Part shown: positions 1-8,508 of the stretch, piece by piece
Layout: every line of letters begins with the position of its first letter
Position numbering within the stretch: the stretch's first letter is position 1
Source: Kaistia defluvii
GTDB lineage: Bacteria > Pseudomonadota > Alphaproteobacteria > Rhizobiales > Kaistiaceae
DNA: 64,000 nt
Direction: 5' to 3'
NCBI RefSeq assembly: GCF_040548815.1
Contig: NZ_JBEPSM010000001.1
Span: 930,001 to 994,000 of the forward strand
Notes under the pieces: generated by a model
What the model was told of the DNA's origin: nothing
The model's database searches: none
The model's input: only the letters and a program-made list of their open reading frames with translations
Position numbers and translations under genes: made by a program

Positions 1-1167
1 GAAGCCGACCGATACGACCGCTCGCTCGAGCGTTACGAGGCGGCCTCGATCAAGACGTGGACGTCGCTTGCCTGGCTGAACTTCGGCCAGACCGTGATCT
101 TCACGACCGGCATGACCATCTGCATGGCGCTCTCCGGCGCGGCCATCATGCGCGGCGAGCAGACCATCGGCGATTTCGTCATGATCAACGCGCTGCTGGT
201 CCAGCTTTCCTTCCCGCTGAATTTCATCGGCACGGTCTATCGCGAGCTGAAGCAGGGCCTGGCCGATGTCGAGGCGATGTTCCGCCTGCTCGACATGCCG
301 GAAGAGGTGCAGGACAAGCCGGGCGCCCCGGCGCTCGTGGTCCGGCAGGGCTCGGTGCGGTTCGAGAACGTCTCCTTCCACTATGATCCCGCGCGCGAGA
401 TCCTGAAGGGCGTCGATTTCGAGGTTCCGGCCGGTAAGACGGTCGCCATCGTCGGGCCGTCCGGCGCGGGCAAGTCGACCATCTCGCGGCTGATGTTCCG
501 CTTCTATGACGTCACCGCGGGGCGCATCACGATCGACGGCGTCGATATCCGCGACGTGCAGCAGGCAAGCGTCCGCGCTGCCATCGGCATGGTTCCGCAG
601 GACACGGTGCTGTTCAACGATACCATCGCCTACAACATCGCCTATGGCCGCCCGAGCGCCTCAATGGACGAAGTCCGCGAGGCGGCGCAGATGGCGCAGA
701 TCGCGGGCTTCATAGAGACCTTGCCGGACGGCTTCGATTCGGAAGTCGGCGAGCGTGGTCTGAAGCTCTCCGGCGGCGAGAAGCAGCGCGTGGCGATTGC
801 CCGCACGATCCTGAAGGCGCCGCCGATCCTCGTGCTCGACGAGGCAACGTCGGCGCTCGACACCCACACCGAGCGCGAGATCCAGGGCGCGCTCGACCGG
901 GTTTCGGCCGGCCGCACCACGCTGGTGATCGCGCATCGCCTTTCCACAGTCGTGACGGCCGATGAAATCATCGTGCTGGAAGCGGGCAAGATCATCGAGC
1001 GCGGCCGCCATAGCGAGCTGATGCTGCAGGGCGGATTGTACGCCTCGATGTGGGATCGCCAGCGCGAGGCCGACGAGGCAGCCGAGCGCCTGCGCCGGGT
1101 GCAGGAAACGGACACGCTGGGAATCGTCGTGCGCGGACCGAAGGCCGGTCTGGAGACCGTGAGCTAG
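1..1167 (+). CDS. Atm1-type ABC exporter (permease-ATPase half transporter), 5' truncated by window edge
   Basis: The frame is open from base 1, so the start lies outside the window; 388 residues are visible. They begin inside the transmembrane domain (ERYEAASIKTWTSLAWLNFG is typical of the Atm1/heavy-metal exporter family) and continue into a complete nucleotide-binding domain. Walker A is GPSGAGKST at visible residues 152-160, the signature LSGGE is near 256-260, Walker B plus D-loop ILVLDEATSALD is near 276-287, and the switch His lies in IAHRLS. Family members work as inner-membrane homodimers exporting glutathione-linked or sulfur species for iron-sulfur homeostasis or metal tolerance; the substrate here is inferred from similarity only. 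A 343-bp gap with palindromic repeats separates it from psd, so it is probably the last gene of its unit. Confidence 0.9.
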   Translation, partial: EADRYDRSLERYEAASIKTWTSLAWLNFGQTVIFTTGMTICMALSGAAIMRGEQTIGDFVMINALLVQLSFPLNFIGTVYRELKQGLADVEAMFRLLDMPEEVQDKPGAPALVVRQGSVRFENVSFHYDPAREILKGVDFEVPAGKTVAIVGPSGAGKSTISRLMFRFYDVTAGRITIDGVDIRDVQQASVRAAIGMVPQDTVLFNDTIAYNIAYGRPSASMDEVREAAQMAQIAGFIETLPDGFDSEVGERGLKLSGGEKQRVAIARTILKAPPILVLDEATSALDTHTEREIQGALDRVSAGRTTLVIAHRLSTVVTADEIIVLEAGKIIERGRHSELMLQGGLYASMWDRQREADEAAERLRRVQETDTLGIVVRGPKAGLETVS

Positions 1168-1226
1168 CTCTTCGACTCGAGGCCACACAGAGAAGAGGTC
1201 CGGAGGCGGTAGCCTTCTGGCTCCGC

Positions 1227-1269
1227 CCTCATCCTGAGGCGCTTCGCGCAGCGAAGCCTCGAAGGACGA
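1227..1269 (+). repeat. Palindromic intergenic repeat, family 1, copy 1
   Basis: The core starts CATCCTGAGGCGC, has a hairpin TTC-GCGCAGC-GAA and ends GCCTCGAAGGA. It forms an inverted pair with the copy at 1308-1350, and the stems differ in a base-pair-preserving way. Such repeats between genes are common in Hyphomicrobiales. Confidence 0.7.
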
Positions 1270-1307
1270 TCCAGTGGGCGCCTCGTGTGCTGGGGGAATC
1301 CCTGGAC

Positions 1308-1350
1308 CCTCCTTCGAGGCCCGGCTGCGCCGGGCGCCTCAGGATGATGG
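1308..1350 (-). repeat. Palindromic intergenic repeat, family 1, copy 2 (inverted)
   Basis: Read on the minus strand it gives CATCCTGAGGCGC, then CCG-GCGCAGC-CGG, then GCCTCGAAGGA. The ends and loop match copy 1, while both stem arms changed together (TTC/GAA to CCG/CGG). The 1168-1510 gap holds these two copies, a remaining stretch with no gene seen, and the psd ribosome-binding site (AGGAG at 1494-1498). Confidence 0.7.
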
Positions 1351-1510
1351 GGAAGCGGCGCTCGACTTTCTCGACCGTTGAAGGCTTGAGATTGGAAATA
1401 TGGAGCGCCACTTGCCTCGTCTGCGACCGCGGGAAACGGGCGGGGCGGCTTCACACCTCGGCCGATCCATGGTTTACCGGACGCGACTTTATTAGGAGAC
1501 AGGGCAAGGC

Positions 1511-2218
1511 ATGGATTCTGTGCTGAAATCGATCCGGGCGAATTTCGTTCCGATCCACCGCGAAGGCTACCCCTTCATCGCCATCCTCGCCTTCGTCACC
1601 CTGTTCCTGGGCTGGCTATGGGGGCCGCTGTTCTGGCTCGGCCTGATCCTGACCGCCTGGTGCGTCTATTTCTTCCGCGACCCGCCGCGCGTGACGCCGA
1701 TCGATCCGGATTTGGTCATCAGCCCGGCCGATGGTCGCGTTTCGGCCGTCGGCCCCGTCGTGCCGCCGCCGGAGCTGGAGCTTGGAACCGCGCCGCGCGT
1801 GCGGATTTCTGTCTTCATGAACGTGTTCAACTGCCATGTGAATCGAGCGCCCGTCGCCGGTCGCGTCCACCGCATCGCCTACAAGCCCGGCAAGTTCCTG
1901 AATGCCGAGCTGGACAAGGCGAGCGAGGATAATGAGCGCAACGGCCTGGTCATCGACAGCGCCCACGGCCAGCTCGGCGTCGTGCAGATCGCCGGCCTCG
2001 TGGCGCGGCGCATCGTGTGCTTCACCCGCGAAGGCCAGCCGCTTGCGGCCGGCGAGCGCTTCGGCCTGATCCGCTTCGGCTCGCGCCTCGACGTCTATCT
2101 GCCAGAGGGCGCCGTTCCGCTCGTCGCCGAGGGCCAGACGGCGATTGCCGGCGAGACCGTTCTGGCCCGCTTCGGCACGGCCAGCAGCGGCGCAGCCTCC
2201 GGCGTCCGGATCGACTGA
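1511..2218 (+). CDS. psd: Phosphatidylserine decarboxylase (archaeal/alphaproteobacterial short type)
   Basis: This 235-residue protein decarboxylates phosphatidylserine to phosphatidylethanolamine at the inner membrane. N-terminal hydrophobic segments (about residues 21-55) precede the core: FFRDPPR, SPADGRV (71-77) and [14 protein letters not shown] (102-115). The self-cleavage site that creates the pyruvoyl group is Gly190-Ser191 in [11 protein letters not shown], intact. The short length and the GS site fit the Psd form found next to pssA in rhizobia. The start is supported by AGGAG 12 bases upstream. Its stop is followed one base later by the pssA ATG, so product of one enzyme feeds the other in a two-gene operon; pssA makes the substrate. 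Confidence 0.97.
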   Translation: MDSVLKSIRANFVPIHREGYPFIAILAFVTLFLGWLWGPLFWLGLILTAWCVYFFRDPPRVTPIDPDLVISPADGRVSAVGPVVPPPELELGTAPRVRISVFMNVFNCHVNRAPVAGRVHRIAYKPGKFLNAELDKASEDNERNGLVIDSAHGQLGVVQIAGLVARRIVCFTREGQPLAAGERFGLIRFGSRLDVYLPEGAVPLVAEGQTAIAGETVLARFGTASSGAASGVRID

Positions 2219-2219
2219 C

Positions 2220-3044
2220 ATGGAAACGATTTTTCCGCCGTTCGATCCCGACGACGAGGAGGGCGAGCGCCCGCGTCCCCGCCGTCAGATCCCGTTCCGG
2301 ATGATCCTGCCCAATCTCGTTACGCTGCTGGCGCTCTGCGCCGGCCTGACGGCGATCCGCATGGCGATCGAGGCGCGCTATGGCGAGGCGATCGCCATGA
2401 TCGTCGTGGCGGCCGTGCTCGACGGCATCGATGGCCGCGTCGCGCGCATGCTGCGCTCGACGTCGCGCTTTGGTGCGGAACTGGATTCCCTGACCGACTT
2501 CGTCAATTTCGGCGTCGCTCCCGCGATCCTGCTCTATGCTTGGGCGCTGGACGAGGTCCGCTCGCTGGGCTGGATCGCCGCGCTCGTCTTCGCGATCTGC
2601 GCCGCGCTGCGGCTTGCCCGCTTCAACGTCGCGATCGACAATCCCCACAAGCCGGACTGGCAGGCGAACTTCTTCGTCGGCGTTCCGGCTCCGGCCGGCG
2701 CTCTGATCGTGCTTCTGCCGGTCTATCTCGAATATCTCGACCTGCCGCACGGGCGCTTCACCGCGCCGGTCGTGCTGGTCTACACGATCGCCGTTGGCCT
2801 GCTGATGGTGAGCCGCTTGCCGACCTGGTCGGGCAAGAAGTTCGGCGGGGTATCGCGAGAAGTCGTGCTGCCGCTGTTCGTCTTCGTCGTCGTGCTGGCG
2901 GCGATGCTGTTCAGCTATCCGTGGCACGTGCTGGCGGTTGGCGCGATCGCATACCTGATCATCCTGCCGCTCGGCTGGCGCGCCTGGCGCAGGCATATGC
3001 GCGAGGATGCGTCGCAGGCGGCCATCGACAAGGACCTGATCTAA
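2220..3044 (+). CDS. pssA: CDP-diacylglycerol--serine O-phosphatidyltransferase
   Basis: This 274-residue integral membrane enzyme joins CDP-diacylglycerol and serine to make phosphatidylserine, the substrate of the upstream decarboxylase. The CDP-alcohol phosphotransferase signature is complete: Asp71-Gly72, Ala75-Arg76, Gly85, Asp89, Asp93. The N-terminus is acidic and proline-rich (PPFDPDDEEGERPRPRRQ) before about six to eight hydrophobic segments. I chose the ATG one base after the psd stop; the frame stays open further upstream, but that would overlap psd by about 75 bases and would add sequence unlike the family. A strong terminator follows at 3049-3087. Confidence 0.96.
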   Translation: METIFPPFDPDDEEGERPRPRRQIPFRMILPNLVTLLALCAGLTAIRMAIEARYGEAIAMIVVAAVLDGIDGRVARMLRSTSRFGAELDSLTDFVNFGVAPAILLYAWALDEVRSLGWIAALVFAICAALRLARFNVAIDNPHKPDWQANFFVGVPAPAGALIVLLPVYLEYLDLPHGRFTAPVVLVYTIAVGLLMVSRLPTWSGKKFGGVSREVVLPLFVFVVVLAAMLFSYPWHVLAVGAIAYLIILPLGWRAWRRHMREDASQAAIDKDLI

Positions 3045-3048
3045 GCAA

Positions 3049-3087
3049 AGACCCCGGAAGGCTGACGGCTTTCCGGGGTCTGTTTTT
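3049..3087 (+). terminator. Rho-independent terminator of psd-pssA
   Basis: The arms GACCCCGGAA(A) and (T)TTCCGGGGTC close a short loop and are followed by TGTTTTT. It starts four bases after the pssA stop. Confidence 0.88.
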
Positions 3088-3140
3088 GATGTCGGCTCGG
3101 CAGTCTGGTTCATCGGTAAGTCGAGGCAATCCTCGTGCCG

Positions 3141-3160
3141 ACGCTCTCCCGCAAGCGGGC
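3141..3160 (+). repeat. Palindromic repeat, family 2, short copy
   Basis: ACGCTCTCCCGCAAGCGGGC is an exact 20-base inverted match to 3252-3271. It has its own small hairpin (CCCGC-AA-GCGGG). Confidence 0.65.
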
Positions 3161-3251
3161 GATGGAGACGCCCGACCCGGCAATTGCAGGGCGATCCGAT
3201 ACCTGAAGCTCAAGCATCGATGCCGAGGACGATCGCCGGCCGAAAACCCTC

Positions 3252-3284
3252 GCCCGCTTGCGGGAGAGCGTAGGGTGAGAGACT
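3252..3284 (-). repeat. Palindromic repeat, family 2, inverted partner
   Basis: Bases 3252-3271 are the exact reverse complement of 3141-3160. The copy extends a little further (AGGGTGAGAG) toward the longer form of the family seen around 6924-7053. The pair brackets about 90 bases with no gene. Confidence 0.65.
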
Positions 3285-3312
3285 TGAAGGGCGCGAAGCC
3301 TTCGCGCCGAGA

Positions 3313-3504
3313 TCAGCCGTGGCTGGCGACGGCCTGCATGCGCTCGTCGAACGGCACATGGGTGAAGGCTGCGTCGACCGTGCTCGGCGCCATCAATTCG
3401 AGGACGCGCCTCATCTGGGCGATCTGAAGGTCGAGCGCCGCCATGAAGCGGGGATCATCGGCCGGAAGGCTGGTTGCCTGGAACTGCGTGTGCGCGGACT
3501 GCAT
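3313..3504 (-). CDS. Small protein of unknown function (63 aa)
   Basis: I do not recognise a family. A good ribosome-binding site (AAGGAGGG, six to seven bases before the ATG on the minus strand) and normal codon use argue that it is real. The product is soluble-looking, with no signal peptide or membrane segment; residues 20-40 (RFMAALDLQIAQMRRVLELM) would form an amphipathic helix. It stands alone, divergent from the PuuE-like gene across a 180-base gap that must hold both promoters. No neighbour suggests a role. Confidence 0.6.
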   Translation of the reverse strand: MQSAHTQFQATSLPADDPRFMAALDLQIAQMRRVLELMAPSTVDAAFTHVPFDERMQAVASHG

Positions 3505-3684
3505 TCTGCCCTCCTTGGGGACGGTGGCAGCAGGCGGTCGCTACCAATTGTTTAGATTTTGAGCCATGTAGGTTAATGCCTCGTGAATCGGCGGGGCGCG
3601 TTAACGCTGATATCAGTGAGATGCAGCCATGACGCGCCGCCGAGCTCGTGGCCGCGATAACCATTTCGATAATCCGGGGCCAGC

Positions 3685-4596
3685 ATGACGACTTCCTATC
3701 CGCGTGACCTGATCGGTTATGGCCGCAACACGCCCGATCCCAAATGGCCGGGCGGGGCGAATGTCGCCGTGCAGTTCGTCGTCAACTACGAGGAGGGCGG
3801 CGAAAGCAGCATCCTGGACGGCGATAAGGCCTCGGAATCGCTGCTGTCGGAAATCGTCGGCGCCCAGCCCTGGGTCGGCCAGCGCAACTTGAACATGGAA
3901 TCGATCTACGAATATGGCTCGCGCGCCGGCTTCTGGCGCCTGTGGCGGATGTTCTCCAGCCGCCAGGTGCCGGTCACCTGCTATGGCGTGACGCAGGCGA
4001 TGGCGCGCAATCCGGAAGCGGTCGCCGCGATGAAGGAAGCGGACTGGGAACTCGCCAGCCACGGCCTGCGCTGGCTCGAATACAAGGACTTTTCCGAGGA
4101 AGAGGAGCGCCGCCACATCCACGAGGCGATCCGCCTGCATACGGAAGTCGCCGGCTCGCGTCCGCTCGGCTTCTATCAGGGCAAGCCCTCCGATCACACG
4201 CTGAAGATCCTGATGGAGGAGGGCGGCTTCCTCTATTCCTCGGACAGCTATGCCGATGACTTGCCCTATTGGGTGGCGGGGCCGAACGGCCCGCATCTGA
4301 TTATTCCCTACACGCTCGAAACCAACGACATGCGCTTCGCCACGCCGCAGGGTTTCAACTCGGGCGACCAGTTCTTCACCTACCTCAAGGACGCCTTCGA
4401 CGTACTCTATGAGGAGGGCGAGCAGGGCGCGCCGAAGATGATGAGCGTCGGTCTGCACTGCCGGCTTGTCGGCCGCCCAGGACGCGCCGCGGCGCTGGCC
4501 CGCTTCGTCGATTACGTGGCGTCGAAGGAGAAGGTCTGGATCCCGCGCCGCATCGACATCGCCTGGCACTGGCACGCACACCACAGGCCGGCATAA
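3685..4596 (+). CDS. puuE: PuuE-type allantoinase (polysaccharide deacetylase fold)
   Basis: This 303-residue protein matches the cofactor-independent allantoinase family that opens allantoin to allantoate in purine breakdown. Family-typical stretches include YPRDLIGYGRNTPDPKWPGG at the N-terminus, NYEEGGE, YEYGSRAGFWRL, ASHGLRWLEY, GFYQGKPS and GLHCRLVGRPGR, with HWHAHH near the C-terminus. The length fits the family (about 300). No other purine-degradation genes lie beside it, so the pathway link rests on the family alone; other NodB-fold amidohydrolases remain possible. The ATG is preceded by a GGGG-rich weak ribosome-binding site. Confidence 0.85.
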   Translation: MTTSYPRDLIGYGRNTPDPKWPGGANVAVQFVVNYEEGGESSILDGDKASESLLSEIVGAQPWVGQRNLNMESIYEYGSRAGFWRLWRMFSSRQVPVTCYGVTQAMARNPEAVAAMKEADWELASHGLRWLEYKDFSEEEERRHIHEAIRLHTEVAGSRPLGFYQGKPSDHTLKILMEEGGFLYSSDSYADDLPYWVAGPNGPHLIIPYTLETNDMRFATPQGFNSGDQFFTYLKDAFDVLYEEGEQGAPKMMSVGLHCRLVGRPGRAAALARFVDYVASKEKVWIPRRIDIAWHWHAHHRPA

Positions 4597-4657
4597 ACGG
4601 CGGCGGCCGGCCGCTTTCCCTTGAAATGGCTGAATACTGCGGTTACTCCCATCAGGC

Positions 4658-6916
4658 ATGGGAAAAGCGCTGATTCCGCCAGACGGCGGCCATGTCGAAA
4701 CGATCAATCTCCGCGAGGCGCTTGAAGAGCGCTACCTCGCCTACGCCCTTTCGACCATCATGGGTCGGGCGTTGCCGGATGCGCGCGACGGGCTGAAGCC
4801 CGTCCATCGCCGCATCCTCTACGGCATGCACCTGCTGCGCCTCAGCCCGGATTCGGCCTTCAAGAAATCGGCCAAGATCGTCGGTGACGTGATGGGCTCG
4901 TTCCATCCGCATGGCGACCAGTCGATCTATGACGCGCTCGTGCGCCTGGCCCAGGATTTCTCCTCGCGCTATCCGCTGGTCGACGGTCAGGGCAATTTCG
5001 GCAACATCGACGGCGACGGCGCGGCAGCGTACCGCTACACCGAAGCGCGCATGACCGAAGTCGCGCAGATGCTGCTCGAAGGCATCGACGAGGACGCGAT
5101 CGATTTTCGCGAGAACTATTCCGGCGACCTGAAGGAGCCGATCGTTCTCCCGGCGAGCATTCCGAACCTGCTCGCCAACGGCACGTCGGGCATCGCGGTC
5201 GGCATGGCGACCTCGGTGCCGCCGCACAACATCGCCGAGCTTTGCGACGCCTCGCTGCTGCTGATCAAGAACCCCGACGCGACGGCCGAGGAACTGGTCC
5301 AACACGTCCAGGGCCCGGATCTGCCGACCGGCGGCATCATCGTCGACAACCGCGCGCAGATCACCGAGGCCTATCGCACCGGCAAGGGCGGGTTCCGCGT
5401 CCGCGCTCGCTGGCATGTCGAGGACCAGGGCCGCGGCACCTATCTGATCGTCGTCACCGAGATTCCCTATCAGGTGCAGAAGTCGCGCCTGATCGAGAAG
5501 ATCGCCGAACTGATCCAGACGCGGAAGGTGCCGCTGCTGGCGGACGTGCGCGACGAGTCGGCCGAGGATATCCGCGTCGTGCTGGAGCCGCGCGCCCGCA
5601 CGGTCGACGCCGCGCTGCTGATGGAATCGCTGTTCAAGCTCACCGAGCTCGAGAGCCGCATCTCGCTCAACATGAATGTCCTCTCGAAGGGCATCGTGCC
5701 GAAGGTGATGACCCTTTCGGAAGTGCTGCGCGAGTGGCTCGACCACCGCCGCGAGGTGCTGGTGCGCCGTTCGGCGTTCCGCCTGGCGCAGATCAAGCAC
5801 CGGCTCGAAGTTCTGGAAGGCTATCTCGTCGCCTACCTGAACCTCGACGAGGTGATCCGGATCATCCGCTACGAGGATGAGCCGAAGCAGGAGTTGATGA
5901 AGACCTTCTCGCTGACCGACCTGCAGGCCGAGTCGATCCTCAACATGCGCCTGCGCTCCCTGCGCAAGCTCGAGGAATTCGAGATCCGCAGCGAGCACGA
6001 GAAGCTCTCGGCCGAGATGGCGGAGATCGAGTCGCTGCTCGGTTCCGAGGACAAGCAGTGGAAGACGGTCGCCTGGCAGATCAAGGAGGTCCGCAAGACC
6101 TTCGGCCCGGAGACGCCGCTCGGCAAGCGCCGCACCGGCTTCGCGGACGCGCCGTCGCATGACGTCGAGGATATCCAGCAGTCGATGATCGAGCGCGAGC
6201 CGATCACCGTCGTGGTTTCCGAAAAGGGCTGGATCCGCGCGCTCAAGGGCCATGTCAGCGATTTCACGACGCTGACCTTCAAGACCGATGACGGGCTGAA
6301 GATGGCGTTCCATGCCGAGACGACGGACAAGCTGCTGGTGTTCTCCACCGGCGGCAAGTTCTACACGCTCGGCGCCGACAAGCTGCCCGGCGGGCGCGGC
6401 CATGGCGAGCCGATCCGCCTGATGGTCGATATGGACAATGCGCAGGACATCGTCACGGTGTTCGTCCACAAGCCCGGCCGCAAGCTGCTGCTGGCCTCGA
6501 CCGATGGTCGCGGCTTCGTCGTGCCGGAGACCGAGGTCATCGCCAATACCCGCAAGGGCAAGCAGGTGCTGAATGTCGACGGCACCGAGGAAGCGCGGAT
6601 CTGCGTCGAGGCGGCGGGCGACCTCGTCGCCATCATCGGCCAGAACCGCAAGTTCCTGATTTTCCCGGCCGAGCAGATCCCCGAGATGACGCGCGGCAAG
6701 GGCGTCCGGCTGCAGCGCTACAAGGATGGCGGCCCGGCCGACATCCACATGTTCTCCAAGGCCGAGGGGCTGACCTGGATGGATTCATCCGGCCGCAGCT
6801 TCACCCGTTCGGCCGAGGAACTGCGCGACTGGATCGCCGAGCGCGGCCAGGCCGGCCGGCTGCCGCCGGACAAGTTCCCCAAGACCAACAGTTTTGGAAC
6901 GCCGCCGCTGAAGTAG
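4658..6916 (+). CDS. parC: DNA topoisomerase IV subunit A
   Basis: This 752-residue ParC relaxes and decatenates DNA together with ParE, which is not in the window. The catalytic tyrosine is Tyr127 in [10 protein letters not shown], preceded by Arg126. The N-terminal winged-helix region includes [18 protein letters not shown] (40-57) and [13 protein letters not shown] (80-92). The quinolone-determining position that is Ser80 in E. coli ParC aligns with Gln88 here. After the coiled-coil and gate region (about 330-490) comes a shortened beta-pinwheel, as is usual for ParC rather than GyrA, which is longer. It is a single gene, with repeats downstream. Confidence 0.96.
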   Translation: MGKALIPPDGGHVETINLREALEERYLAYALSTIMGRALPDARDGLKPVHRRILYGMHLLRLSPDSAFKKSAKIVGDVMGSFHPHGDQSIYDALVRLAQDFSSRYPLVDGQGNFGNIDGDGAAAYRYTEARMTEVAQMLLEGIDEDAIDFRENYSGDLKEPIVLPASIPNLLANGTSGIAVGMATSVPPHNIAELCDASLLLIKNPDATAEELVQHVQGPDLPTGGIIVDNRAQITEAYRTGKGGFRVRARWHVEDQGRGTYLIVVTEIPYQVQKSRLIEKIAELIQTRKVPLLADVRDESAEDIRVVLEPRARTVDAALLMESLFKLTELESRISLNMNVLSKGIVPKVMTLSEVLREWLDHRREVLVRRSAFRLAQIKHRLEVLEGYLVAYLNLDEVIRIIRYEDEPKQELMKTFSLTDLQAESILNMRLRSLRKLEEFEIRSEHEKLSAEMAEIESLLGSEDKQWKTVAWQIKEVRKTFGPETPLGKRRTGFADAPSHDVEDIQQSMIEREPITVVVSEKGWIRALKGHVSDFTTLTFKTDDGLKMAFHAETTDKLLVFSTGGKFYTLGADKLPGGRGHGEPIRLMVDMDNAQDIVTVFVHKPGRKLLLASTDGRGFVVPETEVIANTRKGKQVLNVDGTEEARICVEAAGDLVAIIGQNRKFLIFPAEQIPEMTRGKGVRLQRYKDGGPADIHMFSKAEGLTWMDSSGRSFTRSAEELRDWIAERGQAGRLPPDKFPKTNSFGTPPLK

Positions 6917-6923
6917 GGGCAAT

Positions 6924-6962
6924 TAGACCCTCACCCCAACCCTCTTTCGCACGCGGGTGAGG
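6924..6962 (+). repeat. Palindromic repeat, family 2, long copy
   Basis: ACCCTCACCCCAACCCTCT is followed by a degraded hairpin (TTCGCACGCGGGTGAGGG). It pairs in inverted orientation with the cleaner copy at 7016-7053. Confidence 0.6.
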
Positions 6963-7015
6963 GAGCGCGACGGCGCTCGCTTGGTCTCGATATCGATGGA
7001 GCGCTGCGGCGGAAA

Positions 7016-7053
7016 AGCCCTCGCCCGCTCGCGGGAGAGGGTTGGTGAGGGCC
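7016..7053 (-). repeat. Palindromic repeat, family 2, inverted partner
   Basis: On the minus strand it reads GGCCCTCACCAACCCTCTC, then CCGCGAGCGGGCGAGGG. It lies between the convergent ends of parC and bpt, where it could also act as a bidirectional RNA hairpin. Confidence 0.6.
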
Positions 7054-7076
7054 TTGCTTGGCCTGTTACCCAGCGA

Positions 7077-7835
7077 TCACTCGCTGCTTTGGCCCGCCAG
7101 CTCCCAACCGCGGGGGCCGAGATGCTGCTGGGGCTTGAAGCGGGCCTTGTAGGCCATCTTCTTCGAGCCATCGACCCAATAGCCGAGATAGACGTAGGGC
7201 AGGCCCATGCGCCGGGCGCGGCGGATGTGGTCGAGGATCATCAGCGTTCCAAGCGACCGGTCGATCAGGTCCGGCTCATAGAACGAATAGACCATCGACA
7301 GGCCGTCCGAGAGCAGGTCGGTGAGCGCGGTCGCGATCAGCGGTCCCTCGCCCTGGCCGGTGATGCCGCTGTCGGGGCCGCGGAACCGGTATTCGACCAG
7401 CATCGTGTCGACATGCGTGTCCTCGACCATCATGGCGTAGTCGAGCACGGTCATGTCGGCCATGCCGCCCTGGGAATGGCGGGCATCGAGATAGGCGCGG
7501 AACAGGGAATATTGCTCTGAGGTCGGCGCGGCGTCGACGCGCGTGCCGATCAGGTCGCTGTTCTTCTCCAGCACGCGCCGAAAGCTGCGCGTGGTGATGA
7601 ACTGATCGACGGGAACGCGGATCGAGATGCAGGCCTTGCAGGCCTCGCAGGCCGGGCGATAGGCGATGTTCTGGCTACGCCGGAAGCCGCCCTGCGTCAG
7701 GATTTCATTGAGGGCCGAGGCCTTCTCGCCGACCAGATGCGTGAACACCTTTCGCTCCATCTGCCCCGGAAGATACGGGCAGGGCGATGGCGCGGTCAGG
7801 AAGAACTGCGGCGTGTCGGTCGAATGCTGGGTCAT
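7077..7835 (-). CDS. bpt: Aspartate/glutamate leucyltransferase (N-end rule aminoacyl-tRNA-protein transferase)
   Basis: This 252-residue protein is of the bacterial Ate1-like (Bpt) family, which transfers an amino acid, usually leucine, from tRNA to N-terminal Asp or Glu and so marks proteins for ClpS/ClpAP. The conserved N-terminus is clear: [20 protein letters not shown] (15-34), then [22 protein letters not shown] (around 48-69) with three cysteines. The C-terminal GNAT-like half has [23 protein letters not shown] and [19 protein letters not shown]. Length is typical. Its end faces the parC end across the repeat pair. Confidence 0.94.
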   Translation of the reverse strand: MTQHSTDTPQFFLTAPSPCPYLPGQMERKVFTHLVGEKASALNEILTQGGFRRSQNIAYRPACEACKACISIRVPVDQFITTRSFRRVLEKNSDLIGTRVDAAPTSEQYSLFRAYLDARHSQGGMADMTVLDYAMMVEDTHVDTMLVEYRFRGPDSGITGQGEGPLIATALTDLLSDGLSMVYSFYEPDLIDRSLGTLMILDHIRRARRMGLPYVYLGYWVDGSKKMAYKARFKPQQHLGPRGWELAGQSSE

Positions 7836-7921
7836 CGCACAACGGGCCCGGACGATTCAGGCATGCAGCAACGATAATACGCCTGCGCCCGGTGCCCAAA
7901 GTAAATTCTGGTGGAAGACAA

Positions 7922-8422
7922 TCAGCGCCGGGTGCGCGTCAGCGGGCCGGCGTTGAGGATCACGGTGCCCAGCAGCATGTCCTGCAGCAGGCGCTTGCGG
8001 TTGGAGAAGAGCCCGACCAGCAGGACCAGCGGCGTCAGCACCGAGACCGAGAACCAGAAGATCAGCGAATGCGCGGCGGCGATGATCGGGCCGATGCGCT
8101 GGCCGTCCGTGCTGCGGATGGTGACGCCCGCCATGCGCATGCCGGGCGTGGCCGCCTTGGGGCCGCCCAGCGTCAGGCCGACATAAAGCAGGGCGACGAT
8201 GGCGAATAGCGGCAGGCCGAACAGCAGCCAGGCGATGCCGAGCGTGAGGACGCCCATCGCGATGATCACCAGCGACGCGACCAGCAGGAAGACGCCGATC
8301 AGAATGGCATCCATGATGAACGCGAAAAAGCGCTTCGACAGCACGCCGTCAAAGAGTTCCGGTTCGCGCACCGGGTCGAAGACCATGCCGTTATAGCGGT
8401 AGGCGTCGTCATAGTGCGTCAT
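7922..8422 (-). CDS. RDD-family membrane protein
   Basis: This predicted 166-residue membrane protein has about three hydrophobic segments. The RDD-type core begins LSKRFFAFIMDAILIG, with the Arg and Asp that name the family, and later has GPKAATPGMRMAGVTI and the LLQDMLLGT end. The family function is not settled; some members relate to ion exchange. I prefer the ATG at 8422 because AGGAAAT sits seven bases upstream of it; a start eight codons earlier has no ribosome-binding site. The neighbours on the same strand (bpt, ilvA) are separated by about 86 bases each and do not suggest a shared task. Confidence 0.85.
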   Translation of the reverse strand: MTHYDDAYRYNGMVFDPVREPELFDGVLSKRFFAFIMDAILIGVFLLVASLVIIAMGVLTLGIAWLLFGLPLFAIVALLYVGLTLGGPKAATPGMRMAGVTIRSTDGQRIGPIIAAAHSLIFWFSVSVLTPLVLLVGLFSNRKRLLQDMLLGTVILNAGPLTRTRR

Positions 8423-8508
8423 GTCGATTTCCTGGTACTGTCCCATGATCGATAAATGGGCAATGCCGGTTCTTCATACAAGAAGTGGCCCAGCGATGCT
8501 TCCCGCGA

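Noticed and set aside
4652..6748. Long open frame antisense to parC
   Set aside because: Mirror of high-GC coding sequence; composition rich in Arg, His, Asp and no family features, while the plus-strand ParC is certain.
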